Positions 30,502 through 41,503 of a stretch of 64,000 nt of DNA are shown here, piece by piece. Source of the DNA: Leishmania donovani. Lineage: Eukaryota; Euglenozoa; Kinetoplastea; Trypanosomatida; Trypanosomatidae. Every line of letters begins with the position of its first letter. Within the stretch, counting starts at the first letter, position 1. The translations under genes and the position numbers were made by a program. The notes under the pieces were generated by a model. That model did not search any database and was not told the origin of the DNA. It worked only from the letters and a program-made list of their open reading frames with translations. The stretch covers positions 1,258,619-1,322,618 of the forward strand of contig NC_018259.1 of the NCBI RefSeq assembly GCF_000227135.1. The letters are read 5' to 3'.

Positions 30502-32385
30502 ATGTTGGTGGAATCCGCAATGGAGTCCGGACCCTGTGGCGACCGGCACTTCAGCTCCACAGACACGCCGACGGTGACGCGAACGCGTCCATCTCACACG
30601 ACTTCTACCATCTCCGTGAAGGAGCAGATGTGCCACCTGACGGACCCACACGTCGCGCCGCCCGCCGCAGTTGCCGTCGCAGATGGCCATGCGCCGAAGG
30701 CGTCGATTGTGTCCGCGGAGGAGGTGCGTCGCGGACTGCCACGCAGACTCTCTGCTCTTAGCCTCGACACCGCTGCCGAGTCGTGGGATGGGTGCAGTGA
30801 TCATGCGGAGCTGCACAAAGGCGCCACAGCAACCGCTGTGGAAGAGGAGGAAGCGGAAGACGTGTGCATCCCATACGACTACGAATCGGAGATGGAGGAG
30901 TGCAGCCAGTACACCTTTAGCAACGCACCATACAGCCCGTCCACGACGGCGGCGCTGGCGGCCGCGACGTCACCGCCGGTGGACGCGACGACATCTTCTT
31001 GCAGACGGCCGGATACACCGCGGATTCCTTCCATGCTGTCTCTGCCCAGCAGTGCTGCCCAGAGTCTGGAGCAGGAACCGCTGAGTCCACAGTGGTGCGA
31101 GCGCCAGCGCCGCGATAACGCCTCGCACCACGCTGGCGAGCACTATGCCTGGCAGCAGGGCATGAGGCATGCGACCGCCTCGGCACCCTCGCATATGCGC
31201 TACGGCCTTCGTTCCCTCGTGCGAGAGGCGTGCTGCCGCGAAATTCAAGCTCTACGCTCGAAGCCCGCCGTCACGTTTGTGCAGATGGCCGCGCCTCAGT
31301 CGGAGAGCCATACTCGTTCCTCGATGCGTGCGTCGTGCATGCTGGCCTCGGCGACGTCGACAGCGCAGCGTAAGGCCTGCTACATCCAGATCGTCACGGA
31401 GCACTGGAAGGCGCTGGAGGAACAGCTCGAGGAGCTGTTGGCGGAGACGGAGAAGGAGAGCGCGGCGGCTAGCGAGTCGCACCTACGCTCTGTGGGCTAC
31501 GCCCTCAATGCCCTATCCCTCTTCAGCAATGACCCGCAGCTCATCATCCGTGAGATGAATATGGGGCACGTCGAGGAGCAGCGCCGCCAGCGGCACGATC
31601 GCGAAGCGCAGTTACTCATGACACTCGAGTCGCAGGGGCGGCTCTTCTTGTTGCCCGCCCTATACGCGGAGGAGGTCGAGGAGCCGGTGCCTGTTCTGCA
31701 CATCGAGTCCGTGTTGACCCCGAACGAGAAGATGGGCGAGTACACGCACCCCTGGCAACTGCTGTCGCCCGACGCGTCTCTCTACTCGCCGTCACCAAGT
31801 CCCACGCCGGACGAGTCCATCGGCGCCATCTCCCCCTGCTCGTCGGGCTGCATCTCTGCTACATGCTCCCCCATTCTCGCCTCACAGCCGCCCTCAGCCG
31901 CGTCCACTCGGCTAAAAGTCAGCCGCCGCGACGTCTGGAAGGACATTCAGCCGCCGCGGTTGCCTCTTCTGGACCTTTTCATGACGGCTCCGGCTGTGGT
32001 GCCGTCCACCGTTGTGGCAAACAGCGAAGTCGGCGTGCCTTACGTCATGCCGGTAGACCCCACCTACGCGCAGCACGAGCTGAACCGTCAGGGGGCTCTC
32101 ACTCAAGTCACTGTGGCCGACCCTCTGTCCTCCCCGCAGCTTTCCGGTGCCACAGTGCGAGGCGGGAGCACATCTGCTCGCTCCTCGGATGACTACCGGC
32201 ATCCGATGCTGCTCGATGGCACGGAAGACCTCTGGGGCTCGTACGTGGAGGAGGACGTGTTCGACTACGCAGAGACGATCAAGCTGGGCGATGCGGAGGT
32301 GCTCTTGTTCAGCTTCGAAATGAACGAGGCGGTCACTGCAGCAGGACCTGCGGCAGCGTCGCGAGCGATTCTGACGGATGGCTGA
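30502..32385 (+). CDS. Unrecognised 627-residue protein isolated between two giant non-coding blocks
   Basis: The first ATG in the frame is at 30502; an upstream TTG at 30469 is not a plausible start. The composition is Ser/Thr/Pro/Ala-rich with acidic patches (EEEEAEDVCIPYDYESEMEE near residue 115). The middle third (about residues 230-390) looks folded and helical: GLRSLVREACCREIQALRSK, then CYIQIVTEHWKALEEQLEEL and YALNALSLFSNDPQLIIREM. A second conserved-looking patch is VSRRDVWKDIQPPRLPLLDL near residue 475, and the C-terminus is acidic and aromatic (WGSYVEEDVFDYAETIKLGD). No known domain is recognised. GC content and codon choice are normal for the window, so it is a real gene. Its unusual spacing suggests strong post-transcriptional regulation (inference). 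Confidence 0.85.
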   Translation: MLVESAMESGPCGDRHFSSTDTPTVTRTRPSHTTSTISVKEQMCHLTDPHVAPPAAVAVADGHAPKASIVSAEEVRRGLPRRLSALSLDTAAESWDGCSDHAELHKGATATAVEEEEAEDVCIPYDYESEMEECSQYTFSNAPYSPSTTAALAAATSPPVDATTSSCRRPDTPRIPSMLSLPSSAAQSLEQEPLSPQWCERQRRDNASHHAGEHYAWQQGMRHATASAPSHMRYGLRSLVREACCREIQALRSKPAVTFVQMAAPQSESHTRSSMRASCMLASATSTAQRKACYIQIVTEHWKALEEQLEELLAETEKESAAASESHLRSVGYALNALSLFSNDPQLIIREMNMGHVEEQRRQRHDREAQLLMTLESQGRLFLLPALYAEEVEEPVPVLHIESVLTPNEKMGEYTHPWQLLSPDASLYSPSPSPTPDESIGAISPCSSGCISATCSPILASQPPSAASTRLKVSRRDVWKDIQPPRLPLLDLFMTAPAVVPSTVVANSEVGVPYVMPVDPTYAQHELNRQGALTQVTVADPLSSPQLSGATVRGGSTSARSSDDYRHPMLLDGTEDLWGSYVEEDVFDYAETIKLGDAEVLLFSFEMNEAVTAAGPAAASRAILTDG

Positions 32386-35300
32386 CGCAAGGAAAAGACA
32401 GAGAACCTTGTAACTCGAAGAGGGCGAAGTAGTTTCCCAGAGTACAGCGACCGGGTAGGCGAAGGATGGTGAAGGCTATGCGAGGAAAAAGGCGCCTCAA
32501 GCGAGAGGCGCAGGGACGTACTGCCGTGTGTGAGGTCCTCTTTTTGTGTTTCCGAATGCACGGCCAACGCGTCTTGGCTCTTTCTTTCATCCGTGCGACT
32601 ACCTCACCATCTCACACCTCAGCCTCTACATCTTTCTTCATGATGTTGTTTTGACTTCTTTTTTTTTCTGCAGCGGCAATGATGGGTGCACCGTTCTGTC
32701 TCTTCTGTCTCTCTTTTGTTTTCTCTTTTCTCCTTTCTTTGTTGTGTCTTGTCTCTCTCTCCCTCTGGCTGAGTTCTGCTGGCTACGATGGCAGCAATGC
32801 GGTAGGGGGCGCGAGGTAGCGTCCCGGTCACAGCCTTTAGCAGATTTCCTCTTTTTCTCACCCGCCTCCTCCCTCCCACTCACCGATGCACGTATATGAA
32901 GGCATCCACAAACACCTTCAGACATGCATGCGCCGTCACGATGCTCCACCCTCTCCCACTTCTTTTCTTTTGCTTGTGAGATGATGATGACTCTCAAACA
33001 TCCAGTTTTGATTTTTTTTTTCGTTTGAGAGAGCGGCGGCTTTGTGGGTCTGTATGTGTGTGTGTGTGTATGTCTGTTAGTAGCGGCGCATCTCATGCTG
33101 TTTTCCTTCCCCTTTTCCCACTTCTCTGGCTTGTCTTTTTTTTTTCTGTGTGCTTCCCTCTGTGTTTCTGCTTTGCCTCGCTTCTGTGGATGATCCCCCC
33201 TCCCTCTTCTCCTTCGTCTGCCTCGCCCTCTCCCCCTCTATCTCTCTCTGTGTGTATTGACTGGGGGTTTCTTTCATCGGTTTTGTTTTTCCTCTCCATT
33301 CGAGTGTGCGTTTTTTTCTTTGTACGTTTTTTTTTCATCTTTTTGATTTTTCTTCCTTCGTCTTCTCACTCTTCATGACAGCGGCGTTTTCTTTCGTTTT
33401 TATTTTATTACCTCTCTCTTTTATTTTTCGTTGTTTTTATTTGCACTGCTTCACATGGGGTGCTTCTTGCTCTTTTTCTCTTTTTTCGTTTTTCAAATTG
33501 CCGTGTTGCCGTTGAAACTGGTTATTGTTGCCTGTTGATCTTTCCGTTGGTCTGCCGTTCGGTAAGAGCTTGCCGTTTTTTTTTTTATGTGTGTGTGCGT
33601 GCCCGTCCGTCTTGTCGGTGGTTTTGTGGCGCAACCACCTGTGTGTGAGCGCCATCGGCTTCTCATCCTTTTCCCTCTGCTATTCTCCCACACTCATATG
33701 CACTTTCTGCAGGGGAAATCTTCCCGTGATTCTGTGAAATGCTGCTCATCGTTGCTTGTTCAATGATGAGCTCAAGCACAGGTAAGCTTGCGGCTGCCGC
33801 GCCGTTCGCACGAGCTGTGTGCAGGGCGAGGAAGAGGAGGAGGCGATGTATTATGCGGTAGAGGGAGAGCGGCCATGGGAAGAACGTGAAGTGAGCTCGA
33901 CGGGCTTGCGTCTCCTTTTCGTGCTTTCTCACGTGTGCCAATGCCGTTTGTTTGGCCGTGTATGTATTATTATTATTGCTGTGGCGAGGGTGTGCATGAA
34001 GCACTTCTCTCTTCATGCCTTCTTCGGTTTCGTCTTCTAGCAGCTGCTCGCTCCTTTCTTTCTCGTGCGTGCGAGGCTCTGATCGCTCCTTGCTCACGCT
34101 CCAGTCTTTCTATCAGAGGCGTGAGTGAACACCCCTTCCCTCGTTTTCTCTCACGACACCCCACTCCTCTCATGTTGACTTTGGTGCTCTCTCGCCTCGT
34201 CGCTTTCCCTTCTGCATTTCTTCTAGAGGATGATTTCAGCTGCGTGTTCGGCGGGACGGCGTGCCTGTTTCGCTCTCTTTCTGTGCGCCTCGCTGCCCCG
34301 GCTTTTTCCTTTGTGCGTTTGTGTGTTTCTCTCTCGCCAACGACTAGTGCAGGTGGATGCGACTGGCTTAAGTGGTACTTCCCTCTTATCACCACCCCCT
34401 CCTCCACCTCTCACGCACGCAGACGGTGAGCTGCCACCACAGAGCAACTGCTGCTTCTTTCCCCTACCAAATCGCTGTCTCTCTTCGACGGTGCTCATGC
34501 TTGTCCTCCTCTCCCTTCCGTCGTCGTCGGTGTGCCCGTGCTTGTTTTTGTTTTCTGGGGCTTTTTCGTTTGAGCCTGCCTCTCTCTCTCTCTCCGTGAG
34601 TTCATGATCAACTGTGGCTGCCTTCCCCTCCACTGTGTGTGTGCAGCTGAGCGTGCAGTGCGCTTACGTGGACGCGTGTGAGCACGCACCTGTTGACCAT
34701 AAAACGTGCTTCTCTTTCTCAGCCCCTTGCAATGTTAAGCTTCTGCGGGGCGCGCCTTCAAAGACACACGCACACGCACACGCCTTTCATGGCTGCACGC
34801 CCCTCGCCTATAGGGGAGAAGGGAGCCACAGCGCCGCTTGGTTTGTTCGAGGCAACGCTGACCGCCCCGTTCACTACTCATCGCCGTCCTTTTCGTTGCT
34901 GTTGTTTTTTTTTTTTCCTTTTCGCTCTCTTCTTCGTGCCACCCATCGCCACTACTAGCCGCCATCAAACAAAAGGGAAACCGCTATTACTCCCTCTTCC
35001 TTCTCTTCCCTCTGTCACCCTTGCGCCGTGCCCTTACGCCACTCCAGCCCATGTTCGCTGAACAACCCCCACCAAAAAAAAAAGAAAAAAAAAACGGCAC
35101 TTCAGCTTTATTGTCTTGCGCCCGTGTGTGCTCGTTTTCTCGCTTTCGTTTGCTCCCCCCTCCTCTTCCCACTCAAAACTCGTCTTTGGATAAATTGGAC
35201 TTTCTGAGGGTTTGTGTCCCACCCCACATCCTCCCCGTCTGCCGCTTACTACTTTTCTTTTTGTTTTTTTTTCCGGGGTTTCAAAGTGATCACTTCGCTG

Positions 35301-36309
35301 GAGTATGGATTGCTTTTTGTTTGGTTTACTTCATATGTGCTCCTTGCACTGATGTGCCCCTGCCGATGGTTCCCGGTTTTGTCTGTTCGCGCTCTCTGTC
35401 TTTCTCTGTGGGTTTGTGTTTGCTTATCTCTTCTTTCTCTGCGTTTTCTCTTCGCCTTCGGATTCTCGTGACGGGACCCATCGAGTGTGCATGTCTTCTA
35501 ACCTTCTCCCCCCTCATCATCTCTGCCGACCTCCCTCCTTTGGTCCCTCGTGTGTCTCCCTATCTCTATCCCTCACTTTCTTTGTGACATCGCCTACACC
35601 GACATGCATCCGCACGCGATCATAAAGACGGAGGGCACTCTTCTCTCACGAATCCTCTTTACCCTTCCTATCTCTTCATTGATATTACGCATGGCGCACG
35701 CCAAGTCTCCAGCCCCGCCTCAGCCTCCGCCTCTTCTTCCTACTCCTCCCCACGATGGGATGTATTCATTTCGATTCTTCTTCCGCCCATTTTTTCCCCC
35801 TTCTGTGCCTGCGTATATATATAGACTCCGTTCTTCTGTCGCCGAGGGCGTCTCTTTTCGATCCGCCTAAGGAGGGGGGGGGCTTTTCTTTCCTTTTTTT
35901 GGTTTTTGTTGTTTTCTGCTTTCGTTCCTGTGTTTGCGTGGGGGCGTGTTCTATTTTTTCCCCCTTTTCGTTGCTCTGCTGTTTTTCTTGCATTGCCATG
36001 CACTGAATTGCGTGCAACGGCGGCGGATGACGATATGTACGTATTCATAGCAAACCCAGCAACGCAGAAAACACACAACAACAACCCCCCTCCCCTCCAC
36101 AAAAAAAAAGAAACACCTACACCCACGCGCACATGCACCCATACTAATAACACCAACAACACCATCTCCTCTCCCCCAAACTTAACAGCAGCCAAACACA
36201 AAGCAAAATAAAACCAGCCAACAAAAAGACGTCTCATCTTTCCCCCTCTCTGTATTTTAACTGCACTGTTCCTGACTTTCTTTTTCCATGTTCCCACACC
36301 GCTGCACTG

Positions 36310-36880
36310 ATGATGCCGGACAACGCGGCGTGGTACCGAGGCTCCGTACAGCCCATATACTGTGTGGGGAAGCCATGCAGCACCCCCCCTCCCCCTACTA
36401 TCCCTGCCAGTGCTGAACTGCCTCTGGTGGTGGTGACAGGGCCGGGGTGCCTACGACTTGGGAAAGCCAGAGCGATTTATCGCCACGGAGGCCGGCGGCC
36501 ACGTCCAGGACGGCGCGCTGTGTCGGGGCGACCCGCCACCGTGGACATGCTTGTACCACACGCACGCATGAAGGGCAAAGTGCCAGCGTGACTCGAGCGT
36601 ATCCCACCCGATACTCAGTGCCCACTCGTGTGGGCGAGCCTGAGCCGCCCTGAGGGGGGAGCACCACGTGGTGACTGGCACAATGGGAGCGGCTGTGAGG
36701 CAACCTGGGAGACGGCGGGTGGTGGGTGGAGTTCGAGGCAGGGGCCGTGCTCTCAGATGGCTGGGTCGGTGCATTGCTGCAACGCGTGTTTCACGCTGCT
36801 CCGCATCACGCGGATGGGGTCTATGGCAGGCCGGGTAGAGTGCGCTCATTCACTATGGCAGCATGAGCACGTTGAAGGAA
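36310..36880. mobile_element. Possible SIDER-type degenerate retroposon
   Basis: A sharply bounded GC-rich block of about 570 bases inside a T/C-rich spacer. It begins near GATGATGCCGGACAACGCGG and includes GGGGAAGCCATGCAGCACCC. It has no long open frame. Length, setting (long 3' UTR) and composition match the SIDER2 elements of Leishmania, which are known to affect mRNA stability. I could not verify the element's diagnostic 5' signature, so the call rests on context and a general resemblance. Confidence 0.45.
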
Positions 36881-38824
36881 ACGAAAATCCAACTTCGTTG
36901 CTTTCTTAGATGTTGCTCTGCGCGTGCGCGTGCTTGGCGTGTGCATATTTGCCTTTTTTTTTCGGTGCCTCGCTTCGCCGCCTCTTCCTTCATCTTCACC
37001 GCACACCCTCCCGTTCCACCCTCACCTGCCACTCCCATTCCGGTCGATTTCTTTTTCTTTTCTTCGATGTTCTTACGTGGAGTAGCTCTCTCGTTGCCTT
37101 TGTATAGCTCGCTTCTCTCCAGTCTATCTTCCTAGATCGCTCTTTCTCTTTCTTGTCCCTGTATCGTCGACAGCTCGAAACTTCGTCAACCGACCGGCCT
37201 ACGGAGGCAAGGGCATGCACGCGTGTCTATGAGCGTTTATCTTCCAAGTTTGCCATCTTCCGTGAGGGCAGGGGGGTATTGGTGCGTCTGCTTTGCTTCG
37301 CTGCCCCATCCCACCGCCCCCCCCTCCGTCTTTGCCGCTGTGGAGCGTGTGTGCGTGTCTCCTGTGCCTGCATCTGGAAGGTGCGTGCGTGTGTCTGCGA
37401 GGCAGCGAAACGAGCGATGCGATCGCATGCATGTGTGCCTTTTCTGTTTGCCTGTTTTTTTTTATATTGATTTGCTGTTATTGCCGTGCCCCTCTTCCAC
37501 TCTTTCTTCTGTATTCCTTGCTCCCCTTTCTCGATTGGGGGAGGGGGCGGGCATTTTATTTTTATCTGTCATCTGTACATCTCGGCGGTGCTGCGATCCC
37601 CTCCCTTCCTCACCCTCACACGCACACGCACATGAACACACGCATCCCCATCCTCTCTCATTTCTTCCTGCCATTGTCGACGAAGTTGTGCTACCCTCTA
37701 CAGCAGAGAAGAAAAAAACGATTCCTATCTGGTTTTACATCTCTTCGACTGAGGCGACTCTGCTTCGCCCTCTTCTTCCCGTAGGAGCCTCTGTGTCTCC
37801 CGGTCTCTGTCTGTCGCTGTCTAATCAGCTCTCTGTCGACGGCTTGTCTTCTTGTCCGAGTCGTTGGGCGTGTGCTTGCGTGCGTGTGTGCGCTTCTTTC
37901 CTCGTCTCAGGCAGAGATGGAAGCGATGCCCCTCATGCTCCACTTGTTGTTTCGCCTAAGTTTGCTTTTTCTTGCCGAGTCTCTTCGCTTTTCCTTTGTT
38001 CCCTTCTCTTGTGCGGTCACTGTGTGCGCGAGGGGATCGCTGAAGAGGGAGGGGGGGGGATAAGTAAAGTTTGTGGAGGCGACGGAAGAAGAGCGGCTCA
38101 AGGGGAGTAGGCGAAGAGGCGGTGAGGAATGTCGCTAAACTGAACCTCTCCTGTGAGCGCCACCGCGGAGCTGCCCCTTTCCATCTTTGCTCGGACACCC
38201 ACACATGAACGGACGCACATGAATGACCTCTATTTTTTTTTTTTCTGTAGCCGAATCGAGTACAAACACAAGCACGCCTGTCCGTCGAGCGAGAGGGCGA
38301 AGAGGGGAACAGGAGTCTGCAACGCTTGTGTTTTTGGACTGCAGTTTTCTTCGGCCCCCTCTCTGCATCTCCCTTTTTTTTTGTGCGCTAAGGGGCTTGC
38401 TGTTGGACTCATCAGGATCATCAAGCTATTCTGTGCGCTTTTTTGCCGCGGGATGTGTGCGTGTCGCTCTCTCTGTCCCTTCCACCCGTCTTCCTCCCTC
38501 ACTCCGTCTGTTGCTGCGCTGCCAGGCTCCATTAATGCATTCCTTGCCTGCCTCTCTTTCTATGTTATCTGTTTCTCTTACCTGTTGTAACTGTTCTCGC
38601 TTTTAAGTGTGCATGTTTTCTTCTTTGTGATGACCTGTGCGTGCGTGTGTGTGTGTGGAAGAGGACCGTCATGAAACCAAAGCCAAAGGCCCACCCCTTC
38701 AAAAGAAGAATGAAAAAACCAAGGCAGTTGGCTCGATTCTTCACCACCACAGTGTCTCTCTTTTTTCCTCAGAATGAGGAGAGTAGAGTAAGCTGCATAC
38801 AGGTCCCCCTTCCCTCCACACCAT

Positions 38825-38852
38825 CACACACACACACACACACACACACACA
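38825..38852. repeat. (CA)n microsatellite
   Basis: Uninterrupted CA run in the 9.1 kb non-coding stretch. Confidence 0.9.
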
Positions 38853-39336
38853 ACTGAAGAGTCTTCAAGTAGAGAGCGAGTGAGCGTAAGGAGTCTCAGC
38901 GGCAGATTTGCCTCTCTCCGACATCCGTTTGGCAGTCTAGCACACCCGTGTAGATTCTTTCTCCCTCCCTTTCGACTTGACATGCCCATGTCCGTGTCCG
39001 TGTTCGTGTGTGTGTGTGAGCCTGTGCGCCCTTTCATCTTCGCTGCTGTTGAGCCACTTGACTGTCTTCTGCCCTTCTCCCTGTTCACCTATGCATGGTA
39101 TGTACGTTCGAGTGCGTCGCTCGCCGTTGGCAACTGCACATGCTGCGTGATACGTTCTGTGTAGGCATGTCTTCGGCGTTTTGTCACTTGTTCACCTTTT
39201 TTTTTTCGTTGTTTCCTTTTTACGCCATCTCTTTTCTCTCTGTTTCTCGCTCACTCCGGTGTGCTGCTGACGATGCTCACAGAACTTGTTTCCGTGCATC
39301 ACCTTCAGCGCCCTTTTCTCTCTCCCTCTCTTCATT

Positions 39337-39523
39337 CCTATATATTTCTATATTTACCTGCATATACATATACATATACATATATATATCTGCATATATA
39401 TATATATATGTGCGTTTCTATATATATATATATATGTATATATTGTATATGGATATATCTATGCCGTTGTCGGCTGACTTCGCTTTGTTTCTGTTATTAG
39501 TTATATATATATATATATATATG
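39337..39523. repeat. Cluster of (TA)n microsatellites
   Basis: Several TA runs (for example near 39380, 39395-39409, 39418-39435 and 39501-39521) with interspersed CATA and TGTATA units over about 190 bases. It is the most AT-rich segment of the window. Alternating TA can form cruciform or easily melted DNA. Confidence 0.85.
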
Positions 39524-41170
39524 TTCCTCTCTTTCATATCTCCGCTTGCTTCCGACTTTCTTTTTCTTTTGCTGGTGTTTTCCCTTTTTTTTTCGCTGCC
39601 TCTCTCAATGCCTTTGCGTGTGTCCCTCTTTCTGTCGAGTGCACATGCCTCTGTGTATGCGTGTATGTGTGCGAGTGGGTGCGTGTGGTCGCCTCTCGTC
39701 CTTCTCGGATGACACACTCTCTCTTTTCTATTTATATCTTTCGTTTCACCACTTTGAGAATGAAGAAGGCGAATGTGTGAATGCAGAAAAAGAGGCGCAC
39801 ATCAGCAAACAGGAGAGCGCGCGCCCACGAAGGCTCCCGCACACATGTGCGGCACTCGCTCAAGTCGATACTTTGCGAGTCTCTTTTCTAGCGCCGCATC
39901 CTTCTCTCTCGGATGGTGCAGGTCAGCGAGTGCGAGGCGAGGTGCACGTACGTATTGCCTCTATCTTGCCCTTTGCTTGCTTTACGCTTGTGGGCTCTAC
40001 TCAAACAGAACCTTTCCCATGCTTTTTTTTTTGCTAGTTGATGTGCTCGCGTACATCCTTCGTCTCCTCTCTCTCTCTCGATCTGCGCGCGTGTCTACAC
40101 TCCTGTGTGCGCGTGTACCGACTTGTTGTTGTCTGTTTTGACTATCTTGTGTTTCTGTTTTCCTTCCCTCTGACCCACTTCACGCGTTGGCTCTTTTCGC
40201 TTCCCTTGTTTGCTTGCTTGTTTCCTCTTCCTATCTCACGCTTTTTTTTTCAGTGGCTCCTCCCCTCCTTCTTGATACGGTTTACACGTTTTCAACTGCA
40301 CACGCCTATTCCTTTGTGATTTTGTTGTGCGTTCCTTCTTTCGTTTTTTTTTGTCTGTGACCTGTTCGCTTGTTCTTCTCCCCGTGCCCTCTCCCCTTGC
40401 CTCGCTTCGCATCTCTCTTTGTCATCTCTCTGTGTTCCTCTCACTCAGTCTCTCTCGTTGATGGCGCGCTCGCGAGGATGTCTTTTTCTGTGGAGGGCTT
40501 TCACTGAACTGGTGCGGCACGGCTTCCCTCTTTCTCGTTTCTTGTTTTATGGTCTAGGTCTTAAGTTGCCCGTCTTAGTGCCGTTAGTGCCATCTTGCTT
40601 CAGCGGGTCTATGAAAGTGTCGAGAGGGAAGAAAAACTACAAAAAGAAAAAAGAAAATGCTCGCGACACGCTCGGGACATACGCCTCCACTGATCGAAAT
40701 TATTTGATGAAGAGGGGGGTTTAGGTTTTGCGCCACGGCGACGCGAGAGAATCAAGTACTCTGGACCACCCGCAGCCGCGCGGCGCAGTTTCGTGCATCG
40801 CGTCCTCGCAACAACAACAAAAAAAGGAGTGGAATTCAAGATCGAAGAAGAGGGCTGTGCGCTGCGATCGCTGCTGGGCAGTCCCTCTGCTGGCCCTGCA
40901 GTTCTTCCGTCCCTATCCACCCCCATACCCCTTTCTCTCCATCGAGGAATCCGCGGAGGCAAAACCACCTCCCAAAACGTTAAGGCTCGGCGCGCGCGTA
41001 ATGGCAACGCATCAGTGCAGCCGAGTCCCCCGCATGAATAGACTGCGCTCCTCTTTGATTATCGTGGCCAGGTGCTCTAACGCGCTGATGTCGCATCCAT
41101 CTCTGTGCCTTTCTCCCACTCTCCCCTGTGCTGTCCATCGTCACATACGTACAACGACACATCTGCATTG

Positions 41171-41200
41171 CTTGCTTTTTTTTTTCGTTTTCAAACGCAG
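41171..41200 (+). promoter_or_regulatory. Predicted spliced-leader acceptor for D1bLIC
   Basis: A T-rich tract (TTGCTTTTTTTTTTCGTTTT) is followed by CAAACGCAG, with the AG at 41199-41200. The 5' UTR would be about 300 bases, including the CA run at 41321-41338. Confidence 0.5.
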
Positions 41201-41503
41201 CTGCGATCTCGGACAGCTTCTTCCCTTCCTCGTCTCGTCTCCATTCCTGTGCACATTGTACTACTTCTTTCTCGGCTCACTCACCGGCCCGGCGACTACG
41301 AAAAGAGGAATAGAGGAGGCACACACACACACACACACGTGCGCGCATCAACAGTGGCGTGGCGGCATTTTTCCCGCTTGTTCTCCCTCAGTCACATACG
41401 CCCTCCCTCTATTCTTCCTTTGTACCTGGCGTTTACTGTGTTTTATGTTGTGAAGTCGGCGCGACAGCTCTCACCACAGCAGGAGTTGAGAACCGAAGGA
41501 GGG

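Larger units (their letters stand above)
32386..41503 (+). other. Very long non-coding stretch (9.1 kb) between the 627-residue gene and D1bLIC
   Basis: No supported gene. The + strand is strongly pyrimidine-rich over most of 32600-36000 and 36900-41200. Frames as long as 295 codons (37223-38110) translate only UTR-like Ser/Cys/Leu/Arg sequence. It contains a GC-rich retroposon-like block (36310-36880), a CA microsatellite (38825-38852), TG runs (33056-33072 and 38645-38660), a TA-rich cluster (39337-39523), and a second CA run at 41321-41338. The splice acceptor of D1bLIC is at its 3' end. Confidence 0.6.

Noticed and set aside
37223..38110. 295-codon + frame
   Set aside because: Starts in pyrimidine-rich spacer; the translation is low-complexity Ser/Cys/Leu/His from CA/TG and C/T tracts, with none of the GC-rich third-position bias of true genes here.
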